Source: Marinobacter sp. F4216 (GTDB taxonomy: Bacteria > Pseudomonadota > Gammaproteobacteria > Pseudomonadales > Oleiphilaceae). Taken from it: DNA of 64,000 nucleotides. How positions within the stretch are numbered: position 1 is the first letter of the stretch; each line of letters starts with the position of its first letter. Under the pieces are notes generated by a model. It was given only the letters and a program-made list of their open reading frames with translations, was not told the DNA's origin and ran no database searches. Positions 25,059 to 34,458 of this stretch are shown here, piece by piece. The position numbers and the translations under genes are program-made. The stretch is taken from the NCBI RefSeq assembly GCF_019931195.1, contig NZ_JAIOUO010000002.1, forward strand, positions 868,001-932,000, written 5' to 3'.

Positions 25059-25532
25059 ATGAAACTCGAGTCGTATGACCGGTTCGATCGGCAGGCCATA
25101 GAAGCGCTGTATGCCCGCACGTTCTCGGATTCAGAAGGGCAGTCCGAAGGGGCGCGTATTGGCGCGTTGGTTCATCAAATACTGGAGCAGGTGCCGCCCG
25201 AATCGTTGCTGGGGGTTGTGGCGACTGAACACGGGGAAATCGTTGGCTGCATCCTGTTCACGCGTTTGTCTTTCGACACCCCGGCTAACGCTTTCATGCT
25301 GTCGCCGGTCGCGGTTTCTCCCGATTACCAGGGTACAGGCGTTGGCCAGGAACTGATTAACCAGGGCATCCGGCATATGGAGGAGCTGGGGGTAGAACTG
25401 GTCTTGACGTACGGTGATCCGAACTATTACTCGAAAGTCGGCTTCCAGCAAATCTCGCAACAGATTGTCCGGGCACCTTTTGAGCTCTCTCATCCGGAGG
25501 GCTGGCTCAGCCCCTCAATGGCGGCCGACTAG
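25059..25532 (+). CDS. GNAT family N-acetyltransferase
   Basis: A 157-residue GNAT protein. The acetyl-CoA-binding motif A is LSPVAVSPDYQGTGVGQELI (about residues 87-106), followed by YGDPNYYSKVGFQQI, typical of the YhbS-like subgroup. It likely transfers an acetyl group to an amine, substrate unknown. The start ATG at 25059 follows a gaaggatga ribosome-binding site. It is the first chromosomal gene to the right of the element. Confidence 0.85.
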   Translation: MKLESYDRFDRQAIEALYARTFSDSEGQSEGARIGALVHQILEQVPPESLLGVVATEHGEIVGCILFTRLSFDTPANAFMLSPVAVSPDYQGTGVGQELINQGIRHMEELGVELVLTYGDPNYYSKVGFQQISQQIVRAPFELSHPEGWLSPSMAAD

Positions 25533-25732
25533 ACCTTCCCTTGGGAAACGTCCGTTGCGTTGAACCCTTCAACGATGCCCGATACTGGTAAGCCTGATCC
25601 GTTTTGGTAACTTCGCTGCGGGTGGCGGCCCTGGGAGCGAATGCTAAGTTTAAAGTGCGCTCCAAGAGCGCTCGGGTGGCTCACGATTTTTCAGGGTCTC
25701 GTTGGTTTGAAAACTCGCGCAGGGAGAATAAC

Positions 25733-26140
25733 GTGGAGAGAGAAGCCAGATGCCTTTGTGGCTCGCTAACCATCTGGGTTAGCGGGAATCCGTCGTTTTC
25801 TATCGCTTGTAACTGCATCAATTGCCAGAGAAGAACAGGATCGTCGTTCGGAACCCTGGCCTATTTCAAGGATGATCAGGTGCTGGAGCAAAAGGGTGAG
25901 TTTAAGAAATTCCAGTTCCAGAGCGATTCGGGAAGAACCAATACCACACATTTCTGCCCGGAGTGTGGCTCGACGGTGTTTTTCAAGGCTGAAGCGTTTA
26001 AAGGAATGACCGGAGTAGCCGCAGGATGCTTTCCCAGCCCCGACATTCCTGAGCCGACCATGGCTGTCTGGACTCGATCGAAACACTCGTGGGTTGAGTT
26101 TCCCGAGCACTGGACGTCCATGGAACAGCAAACGCCCTGA
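25733..26140 (+). CDS. GFA family (glutathione-dependent formaldehyde-activating-like) protein
   Basis: The likely start is GTG 25733, 6 bp after an AGGGAGA ribosome-binding site, giving 135 residues. The zinc-binding cysteines are C-x-C at residues about 6-8, CNCINC and CPECGS, the pattern of the GFA/CENP-V fold. Family members are zinc proteins, some thought to help condense formaldehyde with glutathione; most are uncharacterised. An in-frame upstream extension of 43 codons has no ribosome-binding site and reads like noise. Confidence 0.8.
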   Translation: MEREARCLCGSLTIWVSGNPSFSIACNCINCQRRTGSSFGTLAYFKDDQVLEQKGEFKKFQFQSDSGRTNTTHFCPECGSTVFFKAEAFKGMTGVAAGCFPSPDIPEPTMAVWTRSKHSWVEFPEHWTSMEQQTP

Positions 26141-26201
26141 GGACTGTTTTAGCACCAAGGCTGGATGAGATGCGGTATTACGCTTAAACACCACAAACCT
26201 G

Positions 26202-26233
26202 AAAAATCAGCCGGCCGTGCCCAGCCGGCTGAA
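26202..26233 (-). terminator. Intrinsic terminator of the small secreted-protein gene
   Basis: On the minus strand, TCAGCCGGC pairs with GCCGGCTGA and is followed by five T residues, 20 bp past the stop at 26254. Confidence 0.8.
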
Positions 26234-26253
26234 CCTTGAGAGGTCTCTCGGTT

Positions 26254-26529
26254 TTATCCGCCCAATAAGCTGCGAATAAAGGCGCAGGTCGCCTCCAGAT
26301 TTCCTTTATCAACCACATTCGCCAGGCCAGCCCGTGGCTGATCTGAATCATTAGGGCCTTTACCATCGCCGGACGGATCCGATGCATGTTCGCCCATGGT
26401 ATCCGCATCATCTGCAGTTAGTTCACCCCAGTTACAAGTGAGTGTTCCCCCCTTGAAGGTGACGATTACTTCGTCGGCAGCCACTCCAAATGAAAACAAC
26501 AGCAATGAAACCATCAGTAGTTTTTTCAC
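26254..26529 (-). CDS. Small exported protein of unknown function
   Basis: A 91-residue protein that starts at GTG 26529 behind a strong GGAGGAA ribosome-binding site. The N-terminus is a Sec signal (VKKLLMVSLLLFSFGVAADE). The mature part has two cysteines and a stretch rich in Asp, Gly and Ser (DDADTMGEHASDPSGDGKG). No family is recognised. The gene has its own terminator at 26202-26233. Confidence 0.65.
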   Translation of the reverse strand: MKKLLMVSLLLFSFGVAADEVIVTFKGGTLTCNWGELTADDADTMGEHASDPSGDGKGPNDSDQPRAGLANVVDKGNLEATCAFIRSLLGG

Positions 26530-26801
26530 GGCGTATTCCTCCGCTTGGTCTTGTTTTCGGCTCTTCGACGGTTGGGCCCATCGGCATCTGAACTGAGCCT
26601 TGAAGGGGCGTTGCGGCACCAAACTACGGAAGGTCGTTCCTTGTTCGTTTCGCGCGTGCAAAAGGACAGGCACACAGCGGTGATGGCTCAAAGCCCTCGC
26701 ATCGTCGAGGACGAGCAAAAGTTTAGACCAAAACCAGAGGACTGCGAGGGCTGCTGATCGGTCGTACAACGCCATGTTGTACCGAAAGGCTGGCTCGGCG
26801 C

Positions 26802-27674
26802 TCAGCCTCCTGTTGCTCGCCGATAGCGGCGGACCTCGATCCAGCCATGAGTGACCAGGGCGCACAGAACAATGGCGCCGCCGCACATACTCAACAAAGA
26901 AGGAACTTCATCCAGAAACAGCCACACCAGGAAGGAGCCAATGACCGTTTCGAGCAGCAGCATGAGGCTTACCTCGGCGGCTGGTATATAGCGGGGGCCG
27001 ATCTGGATAAGCACGCTGGCGATTGGAAGAAAAAACAGGCCGAGCAGGGCAATGAACAGGGTGTCCCTCAGGCTGGGAAGCTGAGCGCCGCCGAACAGCG
27101 CGGCAACGATGGCCACCAGGGCAGCGCCGAACATCAGCATCACGCTCATATCGGCTTCCGGGCGGGAACGGGCGACGTTCAGGTTGGATGCGAGCGCCGT
27201 TGCTGCCAGGGCTGCCATCAGCAAGCCTATTGGCTCACCGCGCCCCATTTCGCTGATCGCCATCAGGCTAGCTCCGCTGACGCACACCGCAATCATAGCC
27301 CAGGTCCTCAGCGGCAAGCTTTCTTTCCAGACGATCCGGGCGATCAGGGCGGCGATCATCGGGGCAGTATTCAGTATCACGAGAACATTGCCGGCAGCGG
27401 TGTTTTTCATGCCGACCACAAACCCCAGCGTGCTCAGCGAAAAGGCGAAAGCGCAGAACCATCCCTTCCAGCCGCAACGGTGGACTTCCTGCCAGAGATT
27501 GGCCCGGTACCGCCCCCAACTGATAACGAGAAAACTGACCGCGAGAAAGAGCCCACGCCAAAACAGAAACACAATGGGATCGACGGAGGTGATTTTCACC
27601 AACAGTGCGTCCGGGGTGATGAACAGAACCCCAAGCGCGGCAATCGTTAGTCCTTTAATGCGGGTGGTGTCCAA
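26802..27674 (-). CDS. EamA/DMT-family transporter
   Basis: A 290-residue protein with ten hydrophobic segments arranged as two repeated EamA halves, as in drug/metabolite exporters. Recognisable family stretches are NTAAGNVLVILNTAPMIAAL and the second-half AAEVSLMLLLETVIGSFLVW. It probably exports a small metabolite or amino acid across the inner membrane. It lies 41 bp downstream of the deoxyribosyltransferase gene and could share its transcript. Confidence 0.88.
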   Translation of the reverse strand: MDTTRIKGLTIAALGVLFITPDALLVKITSVDPIVFLFWRGLFLAVSFLVISWGRYRANLWQEVHRCGWKGWFCAFAFSLSTLGFVVGMKNTAAGNVLVILNTAPMIAALIARIVWKESLPLRTWAMIAVCVSGASLMAISEMGRGEPIGLLMAALAATALASNLNVARSRPEADMSVMLMFGAALVAIVAALFGGAQLPSLRDTLFIALLGLFFLPIASVLIQIGPRYIPAAEVSLMLLLETVIGSFLVWLFLDEVPSLLSMCGGAIVLCALVTHGWIEVRRYRRATGG

Positions 27675-27715
27675 CGGGCCGTCTCATAAAAAAATAGGTG
27701 AACTGGAAGCGATGT

Positions 27716-28267
27716 TTACCGGAACTGTTTCCTGAGCGCTTCAAGGCATTGTTTGAATGCCTGGGAGCAGAAGAAAGGGTGCTCCGGGGCGGAATTTCCA
27801 ATGGCCACCACACCCCCGGCTTCGACGATGCCGCATGAAATCATGAGATTGTCTTCCAGGTCAAAGTTTTCAATGGCATGGCCGTGTTGGTCATAGTCGG
27901 TAGAGCCCGCTCGCTGGTAGTAACGGCGCGCATCGCCGGTAAAACCACAGGCAGGTTTGCCTTGCCCGATCATGTAACCCACTTCGAAGACCGTACCCGG
28001 ATCTGCGCTGATACCCCGGAATGGAGTCAGGTTGGCGATGATTGCGTCGCAGCTGTCCATCAGGTGCTGGTTTGCCCGGTAGATTCGAAATCCGCGCTCC
28101 CTGGGCGCTTCGCTGGCACCAAATTCAAGCTTGGTATCCAGAGGGTCCACACCTTCAAATCCCGCCTGCTGAAGCAGGGTGAGTTTCTGTTTCAATATAC
28201 TTGCGTGTTCCGTTTGTGGCAGGAACACCTCGGGGCCAGCCAGATAGATCCGTTTGGGGGTGCTCAT
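27716..28267 (-). CDS. Nucleoside 2-deoxyribosyltransferase
   Basis: A 183-residue enzyme starting at ATG 28267 (MSTPKRIYLAGPEVFLPQ). The family motifs are YLAGPEVF at the start, CDAIIANLTPFRG for substrate binding, and the catalytic Glu in ADPGTVFEVGYMIGQGKPA. Such enzymes exchange the base on deoxynucleosides or hydrolyse the bond in nucleoside salvage, in the cytoplasm. The start lies 16 bp after the DUF192 gene. Confidence 0.88.
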   Translation of the reverse strand: MSTPKRIYLAGPEVFLPQTEHASILKQKLTLLQQAGFEGVDPLDTKLEFGASEAPRERGFRIYRANQHLMDSCDAIIANLTPFRGISADPGTVFEVGYMIGQGKPACGFTGDARRYYQRAGSTDYDQHGHAIENFDLEDNLMISCGIVEAGGVVAIGNSAPEHPFFCSQAFKQCLEALRKQFR

Positions 28268-28283
28268 GATTGACGAACTCTTG

Positions 28284-28796
28284 TTAGAGCGTTTGTTGTG
28301 GGCCGCACTGTTCTTCACCGACCATCAACTTGTCACCGACCTTCAGGCCGTTTTCCTCAAAGAACCCCGCGTTCATTTCAATGGCGTAGGTGAAGGGCAC
28401 GCCGGCGGGATAGGTGGGGCAACTGGCGGCATCATTAGCACTGCAGGGCTCCATTCGACGTATCGAGCCAATGACGCCTGCTTTGCTGATGTAGGCAATG
28501 TCCAGTGTTAGGAGGGTGTTGCGCATCCAGAAGCCGCGCTCTGGTTTCTGAGGTTCCGGGTACACAAAGAGCATGCCGTGGTATTCAGACAGTTCTTGCC
28601 TGCCCATCAACCCTTTCTGCCGGTGCTCTGGCTTGCGTGCAACCTCCAGCATGACTGGCACCGACTCCCCGGCACCGACAAAGCAGGCCTGCTTGGTGGG
28701 CAACTCCGGTTGGGGAATCCCCGAATTGGCCGCACACCCGGAGACCGAGGCGAACAGCAGGAAACCCATGGCAGGAAGGCGAAAACGAAACGTCAT
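28284..28796 (-). CDS. DUF192 domain lipoprotein or exported protein
   Basis: A 170-residue protein starting at ATG 28796, overlapping the stop of the ABC permease as ATGA. A signal peptide with a lipobox-like sequence (LLFASVSGC) is followed by the DUF192 fold: [42 protein letters not shown] and [15 protein letters not shown]. The family is periplasmic or extracellular in many bacteria; its function is unclear. The translational coupling suggests the exporter operon includes it. Confidence 0.85.
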   Translation of the reverse strand: MTFRFRLPAMGFLLFASVSGCAANSGIPQPELPTKQACFVGAGESVPVMLEVARKPEHRQKGLMGRQELSEYHGMLFVYPEPQKPERGFWMRNTLLTLDIAYISKAGVIGSIRRMEPCSANDAASCPTYPAGVPFTYAIEMNAGFFEENGLKVGDKLMVGEEQCGPQQTL

Positions 28797-29554
28797 GAAC
28801 GCAGCCGATAGCCGGTGCGGAAGATGTACCAGATGGTCACCATGCAGGCGATAAGAAAGACCAATGTCATCCCAATGCTGATGGCAATATGAACATCGGA
28901 TACGCCGTAAAATGCCCAGCGGAATCCGCTGATCAGGTACACCACCGGGTTGAACAAGCTGATGGTTTGCCAGATCGGCGGCAGCATATCGATGGAGTAA
29001 AAGGTGCCGCCCAGGAAAACCAGGGGAGTGACGATCATCATGGGTACAATCTGAAGCTTTTCGAAGCCGTCTGCCCATATGCCGATGATGAACCCGAACA
29101 GGCTGAACGTGACGGACGTCAGCACCAGAAACGATAGCATCCAGAAGGGGTGTAGTACGGTGTAGTCAACGAACAGGCGAGCCGTGGCTAGGATGATGAG
29201 CCCGAGAATCACCGATTTACTGGCGGCCGCACCCACGTATCCGAGCACCACTTCAAAATAGGAGACGGGCGCGGAGAGCACCTCGTAGATGGTGCCGGAG
29301 AACTTCGGCATATAAATGCCAAAAGCCGCGTTGGAGATGCTTTGCATCAGCAGCGACAGCATCACCAGGCCAGGAATGATGTAGGCGCCATAATCAATGC
29401 CATCGATGTCGCCCATGCGCGTACCAATGGCAGAGCCGAACACCACGAAATACAGGCAGGTGGAAATTACCGGTGACAGCACACTTTGCATGAGTGTGCG
29501 CTTCATGCGGGCCATCTCGAAATTATAAATCGCGCGAACGCCGTAGAAATTCAT
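28793..29554 (-). CDS. ABC-2 type transporter permease (YadH-like)
   Basis: A 253-residue permease with six membrane segments. The ABC-2 motif region is [27 protein letters not shown], and the C-terminal [22 protein letters not shown] is characteristic of the YadH/NodJ type. It works with the ATPase encoded upstream (29581-30501) as an exporter of unknown substrate. Its 3' end overlaps the DUF192 gene by 4 bp. Confidence 0.9.
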   Translation of the reverse strand: MNFYGVRAIYNFEMARMKRTLMQSVLSPVISTCLYFVVFGSAIGTRMGDIDGIDYGAYIIPGLVMLSLLMQSISNAAFGIYMPKFSGTIYEVLSAPVSYFEVVLGYVGAAASKSVILGLIILATARLFVDYTVLHPFWMLSFLVLTSVTFSLFGFIIGIWADGFEKLQIVPMMIVTPLVFLGGTFYSIDMLPPIWQTISLFNPVVYLISGFRWAFYGVSDVHIAISIGMTLVFLIACMVTIWYIFRTGYRLRS

Positions 29555-29580
29555 GTTGAAGTCTCGTTAACGGATTCGTG

Positions 29581-30501
29581 TTATTCGTGAACCAGGCCGA
29601 CAAAGATGTCTTCGAGGGAGCTCTCCCGGGTCTGAATGTCCCGGTATTCAATACCAAGATCACCAAGCGTTCGAAGCAGCCGTGCAACGCCTGCCTGTTC
29701 CTGCTGGGAGTCAAAGGTGTAGATGAGTTCGTGACCGTCTTCGGACAGCTCAATCGGTTCGAGCGTCAACTCGCCGGGGAGCTTCTCCAGTGTGTGCTGG
29801 AGCTGCAGACGCAATTCCTTTTTGCCCAGTTTGCTCATCAACAGGTCCTTTTCCTCGACGAGGATAATCTCCCCCTGACGGATCACGCCGATGCGGTCGG
29901 CCATTTCCTCGGCCTCTTCAATATAGTGGGTGGTCAGAATGATGGTTACGCCGCTTTCCCGCAGTTGGCGGACCATCTCCCACATGTCCCTGCGAAGCTC
30001 CACATCCACGCCGGCGGTGGGCTCATCCAGGAACAGGATTTGCGGTTCATGGGACAGGGCTTTGGCAATCATGACCCGGCGCTTCATGCCGCCCGACAGC
30101 GACATGATTCGATTGTTACGCTTGTCCCACAGCGAAAGCGCCTTCAGTATTTTTTCGATGTGATCGGGGTTGGGGGCTTTACCAAACAGGCCGCGACTGA
30201 AGGATACCGCATTCCATACGGTCTCAAAGGAGTCGGTGTTCAGCTCTTGGGGCACCAGGCCGATGGCCTGCCGGGCCTGCCGGTATTGCCTCTTGATGTC
30301 AAAACCAGCGGCTTCAACCTCGCCATCGGAGAGATTAACGATGCCGCAGATAATGCTGATGAGCGTGGTCTTGCCCGCACCGTTGGGACCGAGGAGGGCG
30401 AAGATTTCACCACGGTAGATCTCCAGGTTGATGTCTTTCAGGGCCTGGAAACCATCACCGTATGTTTTGTAGAGGTGTCTAACGGAAATGTCCGTTTGCA
30501 C
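29581..30501 (-). CDS. ABC transporter ATP-binding protein (YadG-like)
   Basis: The ATPase has a Walker A ([11 protein letters not shown]), a signature ([15 protein letters not shown]) and a Walker B ([12 protein letters not shown]), followed by a C-terminal region typical of ABC-2 exporter ATPases. The start is uncertain. GTG 30501 aligns with YadG-type proteins, while an upstream GTG at 30552 would add 17 residues without a ribosome-binding site. It forms an operon with the permease at 28793-29554. Confidence 0.88.
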   Translation of the reverse strand: MQTDISVRHLYKTYGDGFQALKDINLEIYRGEIFALLGPNGAGKTTLISIICGIVNLSDGEVEAAGFDIKRQYRQARQAIGLVPQELNTDSFETVWNAVSFSRGLFGKAPNPDHIEKILKALSLWDKRNNRIMSLSGGMKRRVMIAKALSHEPQILFLDEPTAGVDVELRRDMWEMVRQLRESGVTIILTTHYIEEAEEMADRIGVIRQGEIILVEEKDLLMSKLGKKELRLQLQHTLEKLPGELTLEPIELSEDGHELIYTFDSQQEQAGVARLLRTLGDLGIEYRDIQTRESSLEDIFVGLVHE

Positions 30502-30630
30502 AGTCCGTCCCGCCTTAATGATCAAGTGCTTGGAAGCCGCGTATTCTGTCACGACTCGGGTTCAATGAGAACGCTTGGACGGTGTGGGGATAACCGTCAT
30601 AATCCCGCCCATTCGGCTTAAGGGGTGATC

Positions 30631-31092
30631 ATGGTACGGGCATTGTTGGTTGCAGGTTTAATTCTAGCTGTATTGGTTGTGCTCGTATTCGGCCCAAGAG
30701 CCCTCAGGACCGAGGGCAGTGGTGAGTCTGCCGTGAATTTGCCCGAGTGTGAATTGATCGAAACGGTCTGCCAATGGGATGGCGCGTTCGGACAGTGGGC
30801 TGTGGAATTGAAGCCCGTACCAGATAGCAATCACCCAGGTGCATATCAGTTGACGGTCCAGGCACCGGAAGGATCCGGAAACTTGCTGGCGACCTTGACC
30901 GGCGAGAGCATGTACATGGGCGAGTACCCCGTTCCCCTCGAAGGCAGAGGGAGTGGCCGCTACGAGGCGATCTTTACCCCCCCATTCTGCAGCACCGGGG
31001 ATCGCATGCGATGGCGATTGGCGCTTAGGGCCAGCACCGCTCCGGAAGAAATTCAGACTCCGAAAATGGTGTTTCAGGGCGAAAACACCTGA
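30631..31092 (+). CDS. Hypothetical single-span protein
   Basis: A 153-residue protein with an N-terminal membrane or uncleaved signal segment (VRALLVAGLILAVLVVLVFG) and a soluble part with four cysteines (LPECELIETVCQW, FCSTGD). The start ATG 30631 has an AAGGGG ribosome-binding site 6 bp upstream. It runs divergent from the ABC exporter operon. The product is likely periplasmic; no family is recognised. Confidence 0.65.
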   Translation: MVRALLVAGLILAVLVVLVFGPRALRTEGSGESAVNLPECELIETVCQWDGAFGQWAVELKPVPDSNHPGAYQLTVQAPEGSGNLLATLTGESMYMGEYPVPLEGRGSGRYEAIFTPPFCSTGDRMRWRLALRASTAPEEIQTPKMVFQGENT

Positions 31093-31178
31093 GTTGCGGG
31101 AATTGTGTACTGTCAGGCTGACATCACGTCTTTATTCTGTAAGATTTGCTGAGCATTTACTCAGCCAAGGAAGACACT

Positions 31179-31487
31179 ATGGACTATGGGAAGAGCGTTC
31201 AGCAGGTTCTGTTAAGAAAGATCTACAAGGCAGAGCAGGATTTACTCCAGTTGAAACTGGATTATTGCCGCTTTGTGTTCGGTCTGACCCATCGGGCGCG
31301 GGTCATTTGCGGTGATAAGATCTACGTGGTGCGCTCAGTTGATGTGGACACCATGAAGCATTCAGAGGACGGGGGATTCACCAAGCCGGTGATCACGGGC
31401 GCCCCCGCAGAAACCCCGGACAGCGTACAGCCGGTTTCACTCGGCGCCGAATGGATTCTGGAAGCCAAATCCTCCCAACCCGCTTAG
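31179..31487 (+). CDS. Hypothetical 102-residue protein
   Basis: It begins at ATG 31179 with an AAGGAAG ribosome-binding site. The sequence starts MDYGKSVQQVLLRKIYKAEQ, helical and charged, then a central KIYVVRSVDVDTMKH strand-like segment and a Pro/Ala-rich tail. It has no signal peptide and no known motif. It overlaps the convergent 31484-32050 gene by 4 bp. It may be a small cytoplasmic protein specific to the lineage. Confidence 0.55.
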   Translation: MDYGKSVQQVLLRKIYKAEQDLLQLKLDYCRFVFGLTHRARVICGDKIYVVRSVDVDTMKHSEDGGFTKPVITGAPAETPDSVQPVSLGAEWILEAKSSQPA

Positions 31488-32050
31488 ATGAACGCGTTGT
31501 TCGTCAATACTCCGTAAAGGCTGAATTCTGGTGACACGTAATGATGGCGTTGCCAGAACTTTGCTCCTTCCAACCCTCCACGATAGCAGGCGAGGGCAGT
31601 ACCGCTCTCGGTCAGCGTTGCCACTGCCTTGTAGGTCTCCTGCTCCTCAATTCCAAACTTCAGCTCTCCAATGTGGGCCACCAGATCAATCAGTTCATCC
31701 GAATAACGCACCCTGGGCTCACAGAGTGAAATCGCTGCGCCGTATAGCCACGAAGCAGCGAAACCTCGGACCATGGCTGGTGCATCCTTTATTGATAACG
31801 CTTTGATTCTGCTATCACGATTCTGCAGGGCCGCCAGGACGTGCAGCTTGGAGGTAAGATCGGCACGGTCAGCCGCCATCAAAGGCTGCTTACTGAGCGG
31901 CAAGGAGTAGGGAGCGTTGTGGAAAATCTCGTTGGTCAAGGCCGACTCTGCGACTGGAGCTGAACGCACCAGAGCAAGCATACGAAAGGTCATCAGCAGT
32001 AGCAGTGCTACCAGCGCTATTTCGGTTACAACAATTACGCTACCAGTCAT
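31484..32050 (-). CDS. Hypothetical membrane-anchored protein
   Basis: A 188-residue protein starting at ATG 32050 after a GAGGAAG ribosome-binding site. One N-terminal membrane span (VIVVTEIALVALLLLMTFRM) is followed by a helical domain with a single conserved-looking SIKDAPAMVRGFAASWLYGA segment. No motif assigns a function. The 277 bp to its right, up to 32327, hold no gene I can support. Confidence 0.55.
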   Translation of the reverse strand: MTGSVIVVTEIALVALLLLMTFRMLALVRSAPVAESALTNEIFHNAPYSLPLSKQPLMAADRADLTSKLHVLAALQNRDSRIKALSIKDAPAMVRGFAASWLYGAAISLCEPRVRYSDELIDLVAHIGELKFGIEEQETYKAVATLTESGTALACYRGGLEGAKFWQRHHYVSPEFSLYGVLTNNAFI

Positions 32051-32327
32051 TCCGTTGACTTCCTCAAGTTGATTCAGAGTACACGCGCACCGCAACGAAA
32101 TGTAATTTAATTCGGCTCAATAAAATTAGCAGTTTACGCCAAGTTGTTGATGGGTTTTATGTTTCTGTGATGTTGGTCAAATGAAAACTTTAAGAGAGAG
32201 TCTCTATGGGGAGGAGTTTTAACGAGGTCGCTTCTGCGCGAGGTTTTTCTTTGAGTGAATGTGGCTAGACGAAGTGTAGTGAGTCCAGGGGACATGGCCG
32301 GAGAGCACCATGAGCGCTTTTGTCGGC

Positions 32328-33794
32328 TCAACAGGTCGGCATGGTTTGTAACGCAAGTTTCCGGCGAATGAAACGGCCCAAAGCGTCTACACCAATATTC
32401 AGTAAAGCGGTGATCAGGATCAGGACCATGGCCCGGTCAAACTGAATGTGCTGTATCGCACTGTCGACATAAAATCCCAGGGTATAAATCCCCAGAATCC
32501 CCAAGATGGCTGTTTCCCGCATGATAATTTCCCACCGATAGAACAGAAACGCGAGAAAAGAGCGGTAGACCCTTGGTACCAGTTCCCATGTGTAACGCTT
32601 GAACCCGGTTACGGCGTCTGAGCGCAGGGTAATAGTATTGGTTTGTCGACCAATCAAATGGCCGATGATCGCTCCATTGTGGAGTGCCAGGGCTACTGCT
32701 CCAGGGAGCATGGATGGCCCCCAGAGCTGGAGAAGAATGTAGGCCAGGATGTATTCCGGCGTCGAACGGGCAATAACGAGGAAGACGTGCCCTGCGGTCC
32801 GCCGTATCGGTCCGCCGAAATGGTTGGATATCAGTGGAAAGGACAAAAGCGCGAGGATGCCCGTGGCAACCAATGCGATCTGCGTGAGGACAATGGTATT
32901 CCATATTCCCGGCAGAGCTTCATTGGCAAAGAGCTCTTCGAGCCAGGGCATAAGGCCAGCCAAACCCTCTCCATCGCGAATAGGGCTGGGAATGATGTCC
33001 TCGGTAAAGAAGCGCTCTACATTGCCCCAGACAATGGGCAGACCATCGCCAAGGAAAAACGGTGCGCCCAGCACGTAGATGGGCAGGAGTTTTGGCCGGA
33101 CCCAGAGAGGGATCGTGGCGATCAGCACATAAAACAGGATAAGCATCGCACCGGCATCGGAGTACATACCCTGCGAAAAAGACGTTTCAAGATAGAACCC
33201 CAGAGTAGGCAGACCTACGAAGCCAAGAATGGCGCTCGAGCGAAGCCCGCATTCAAGACGATAAGCGGTATAGGTTCTTAACTGAGCCCAGCAATCAGGG
33301 ATTTTGGTGTACAGGAATGCCGCGATGGTTCCTGTGCCCGGCGGCAGGAGCCGGCCTGGTTCCGGATCGGCTTCCTCGAGAATCTCGGAGTACACCTTGG
33401 CGAAGATGCCGGAATAGGGTATCGCGATTGCAAGCACACCCGTCAGCGGGTGGAAACCGAAAAACTGCAGAAAAATGAGGGCCCAGAATAGCTCGTGAAT
33501 AGCCCTGATGAACGCGCAAAAAATCCGCACCGGCAGAAACCGGTAGATCAGGGCCAGAAGAAATCCGCAGATACCCCCAACCGTCACCCCGACAAAGGCG
33601 AAGGCCACGGTTCGCAACAATGCGGTAAGAAGCCCTTCGCTGCTGAAAAAGTTCGGCGTGAGTATGCCCAGGAAAAAGTTGCCGAGATCCCTCCACGGGT
33701 TGTTTGCAGTGATAGCAATATCCGCAAACAGGAGGCCTACAAGCGCGATCGCGAGAAAAATAAGGCTGGTGCGAACCGTAGGGTACGAGAGCAT
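32328..33794 (-). CDS. Fused double permease of a PhnE-like ABC transporter, putative selenate/oxyanion type
   Basis: The start at ATG 33794 (MLSYPTVRTSLIFLAIALVG) gives 488 residues. Two complete permease halves follow each other. Each ends in a loop with the ABC permease coupling pattern (YRLECGLRSSAILGFVG in the first, FYRWEIIMRETAILGILG in the second). PhnE itself is about 260 residues, so this is a natural tandem fusion. It forms an operon with the ATPase (33808-34458) and binding protein (34458-35324). Proximity to SenB-like and SelD genes supports a selenium oxyanion substrate; phosphonate or phosphate is the alternative. Confidence 0.82.
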   Translation of the reverse strand: MLSYPTVRTSLIFLAIALVGLLFADIAITANNPWRDLGNFFLGILTPNFFSSEGLLTALLRTVAFAFVGVTVGGICGFLLALIYRFLPVRIFCAFIRAIHELFWALIFLQFFGFHPLTGVLAIAIPYSGIFAKVYSEILEEADPEPGRLLPPGTGTIAAFLYTKIPDCWAQLRTYTAYRLECGLRSSAILGFVGLPTLGFYLETSFSQGMYSDAGAMLILFYVLIATIPLWVRPKLLPIYVLGAPFFLGDGLPIVWGNVERFFTEDIIPSPIRDGEGLAGLMPWLEELFANEALPGIWNTIVLTQIALVATGILALLSFPLISNHFGGPIRRTAGHVFLVIARSTPEYILAYILLQLWGPSMLPGAVALALHNGAIIGHLIGRQTNTITLRSDAVTGFKRYTWELVPRVYRSFLAFLFYRWEIIMRETAILGILGIYTLGFYVDSAIQHIQFDRAMVLILITALLNIGVDALGRFIRRKLALQTMPTC

Positions 33795-33807
33795 CGCGGG
33801 ATGAGTC

Positions 33808-34458
33808 CTAGTACAGCGACATAATGTCTGAAGCAACCAACTGGTCCGCAGGCTCGTCCAGGGCAATCTGCCCATCCTGGATGCCAACTATCCGGTTGCA
33901 GTACTTCATTGCCATGTTTACATCGTGCATGGCGATAACACTGGTGTTGAAGCGGTCTGTCAGCAATTGCATGACAAGATGTGCCATGGGGCCGTCCAGT
34001 GCAGAAATGGGCTCATCAGCAAGTAAAACGGGGGCGTTGCGATACAGGGCTCTGGCGATGGCCACACGTTGGCGCTGTCCGCCAGATAGCGATGCTGTGG
34101 GTATCCAGAGTTTCTCTGACATTCTCAGAGCGTCCAGCAGTTCCAGAACCTGTTTTCGATCCTGTTTGAACGGTCTTACAAGCGTGACGGTGTTGTACCA
34201 GGTGGCATGCTTGTCCAGCTGGCCCATAAACACGTTATGGAAAACCGGAAGCGCATTCACCAGGCCCAGGTCCTGGGGTACCAGAGACGACTCCCGATCC
34301 ACCCTCTGGTGGATGAGCCGGATCAACGTGGATTTTCCTGCCCCGCTTTTTCCAACGAGAGCGACCTGATCTCCTTCCTTAACGTTGAGGGTGAGGGGGC
34401 CGATAACCCGCTCACCCCCAAAAGAGGCCGTCAGGCCTGAGAGGTCAAAGCCTGCCAT
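33808..34458 (-). CDS. ATP-binding protein of a PhnC-like ABC transporter
   Basis: A 216-residue ATPase starting at ATG 34458, overlapping the binding-protein stop (TGATG). It has Walker A ALVGKSGAGKST, signature LSGGQRQRVAIARAL and Walker B VLLADEPISALDG. It energises import through the fused permease. The gene lies 13 bp before the permease start. Confidence 0.9.
   Translation of the reverse strand: MAGFDLSGLTASFGGERVIGPLTLNVKEGDQVALVGKSGAGKSTLIRLIHQRVDRESSLVPQDLGLVNALPVFHNVFMGQLDKHATWYNTVTLVRPFKQDRKQVLELLDALRMSEKLWIPTASLSGGQRQRVAIARALYRNAPVLLADEPISALDGPMAHLVMQLLTDRFNTSVIAMHDVNMAMKYCNRIVGIQDGQIALDEPADQLVASDIMSLY

Noticed and set aside
32051..32327. Possible small gene in the 277-bp gap between 31484-32050 and the permease
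   Set aside because: Only short frames without ribosome-binding sites or homologous features; no function or promoter could be supported.
32328..33794. Double permease as an artefact of a lost stop codon
   Set aside because: The two halves are both complete with coupling loops and joined by an in-frame hydrophobic and polar linker, which suits a stable fusion.
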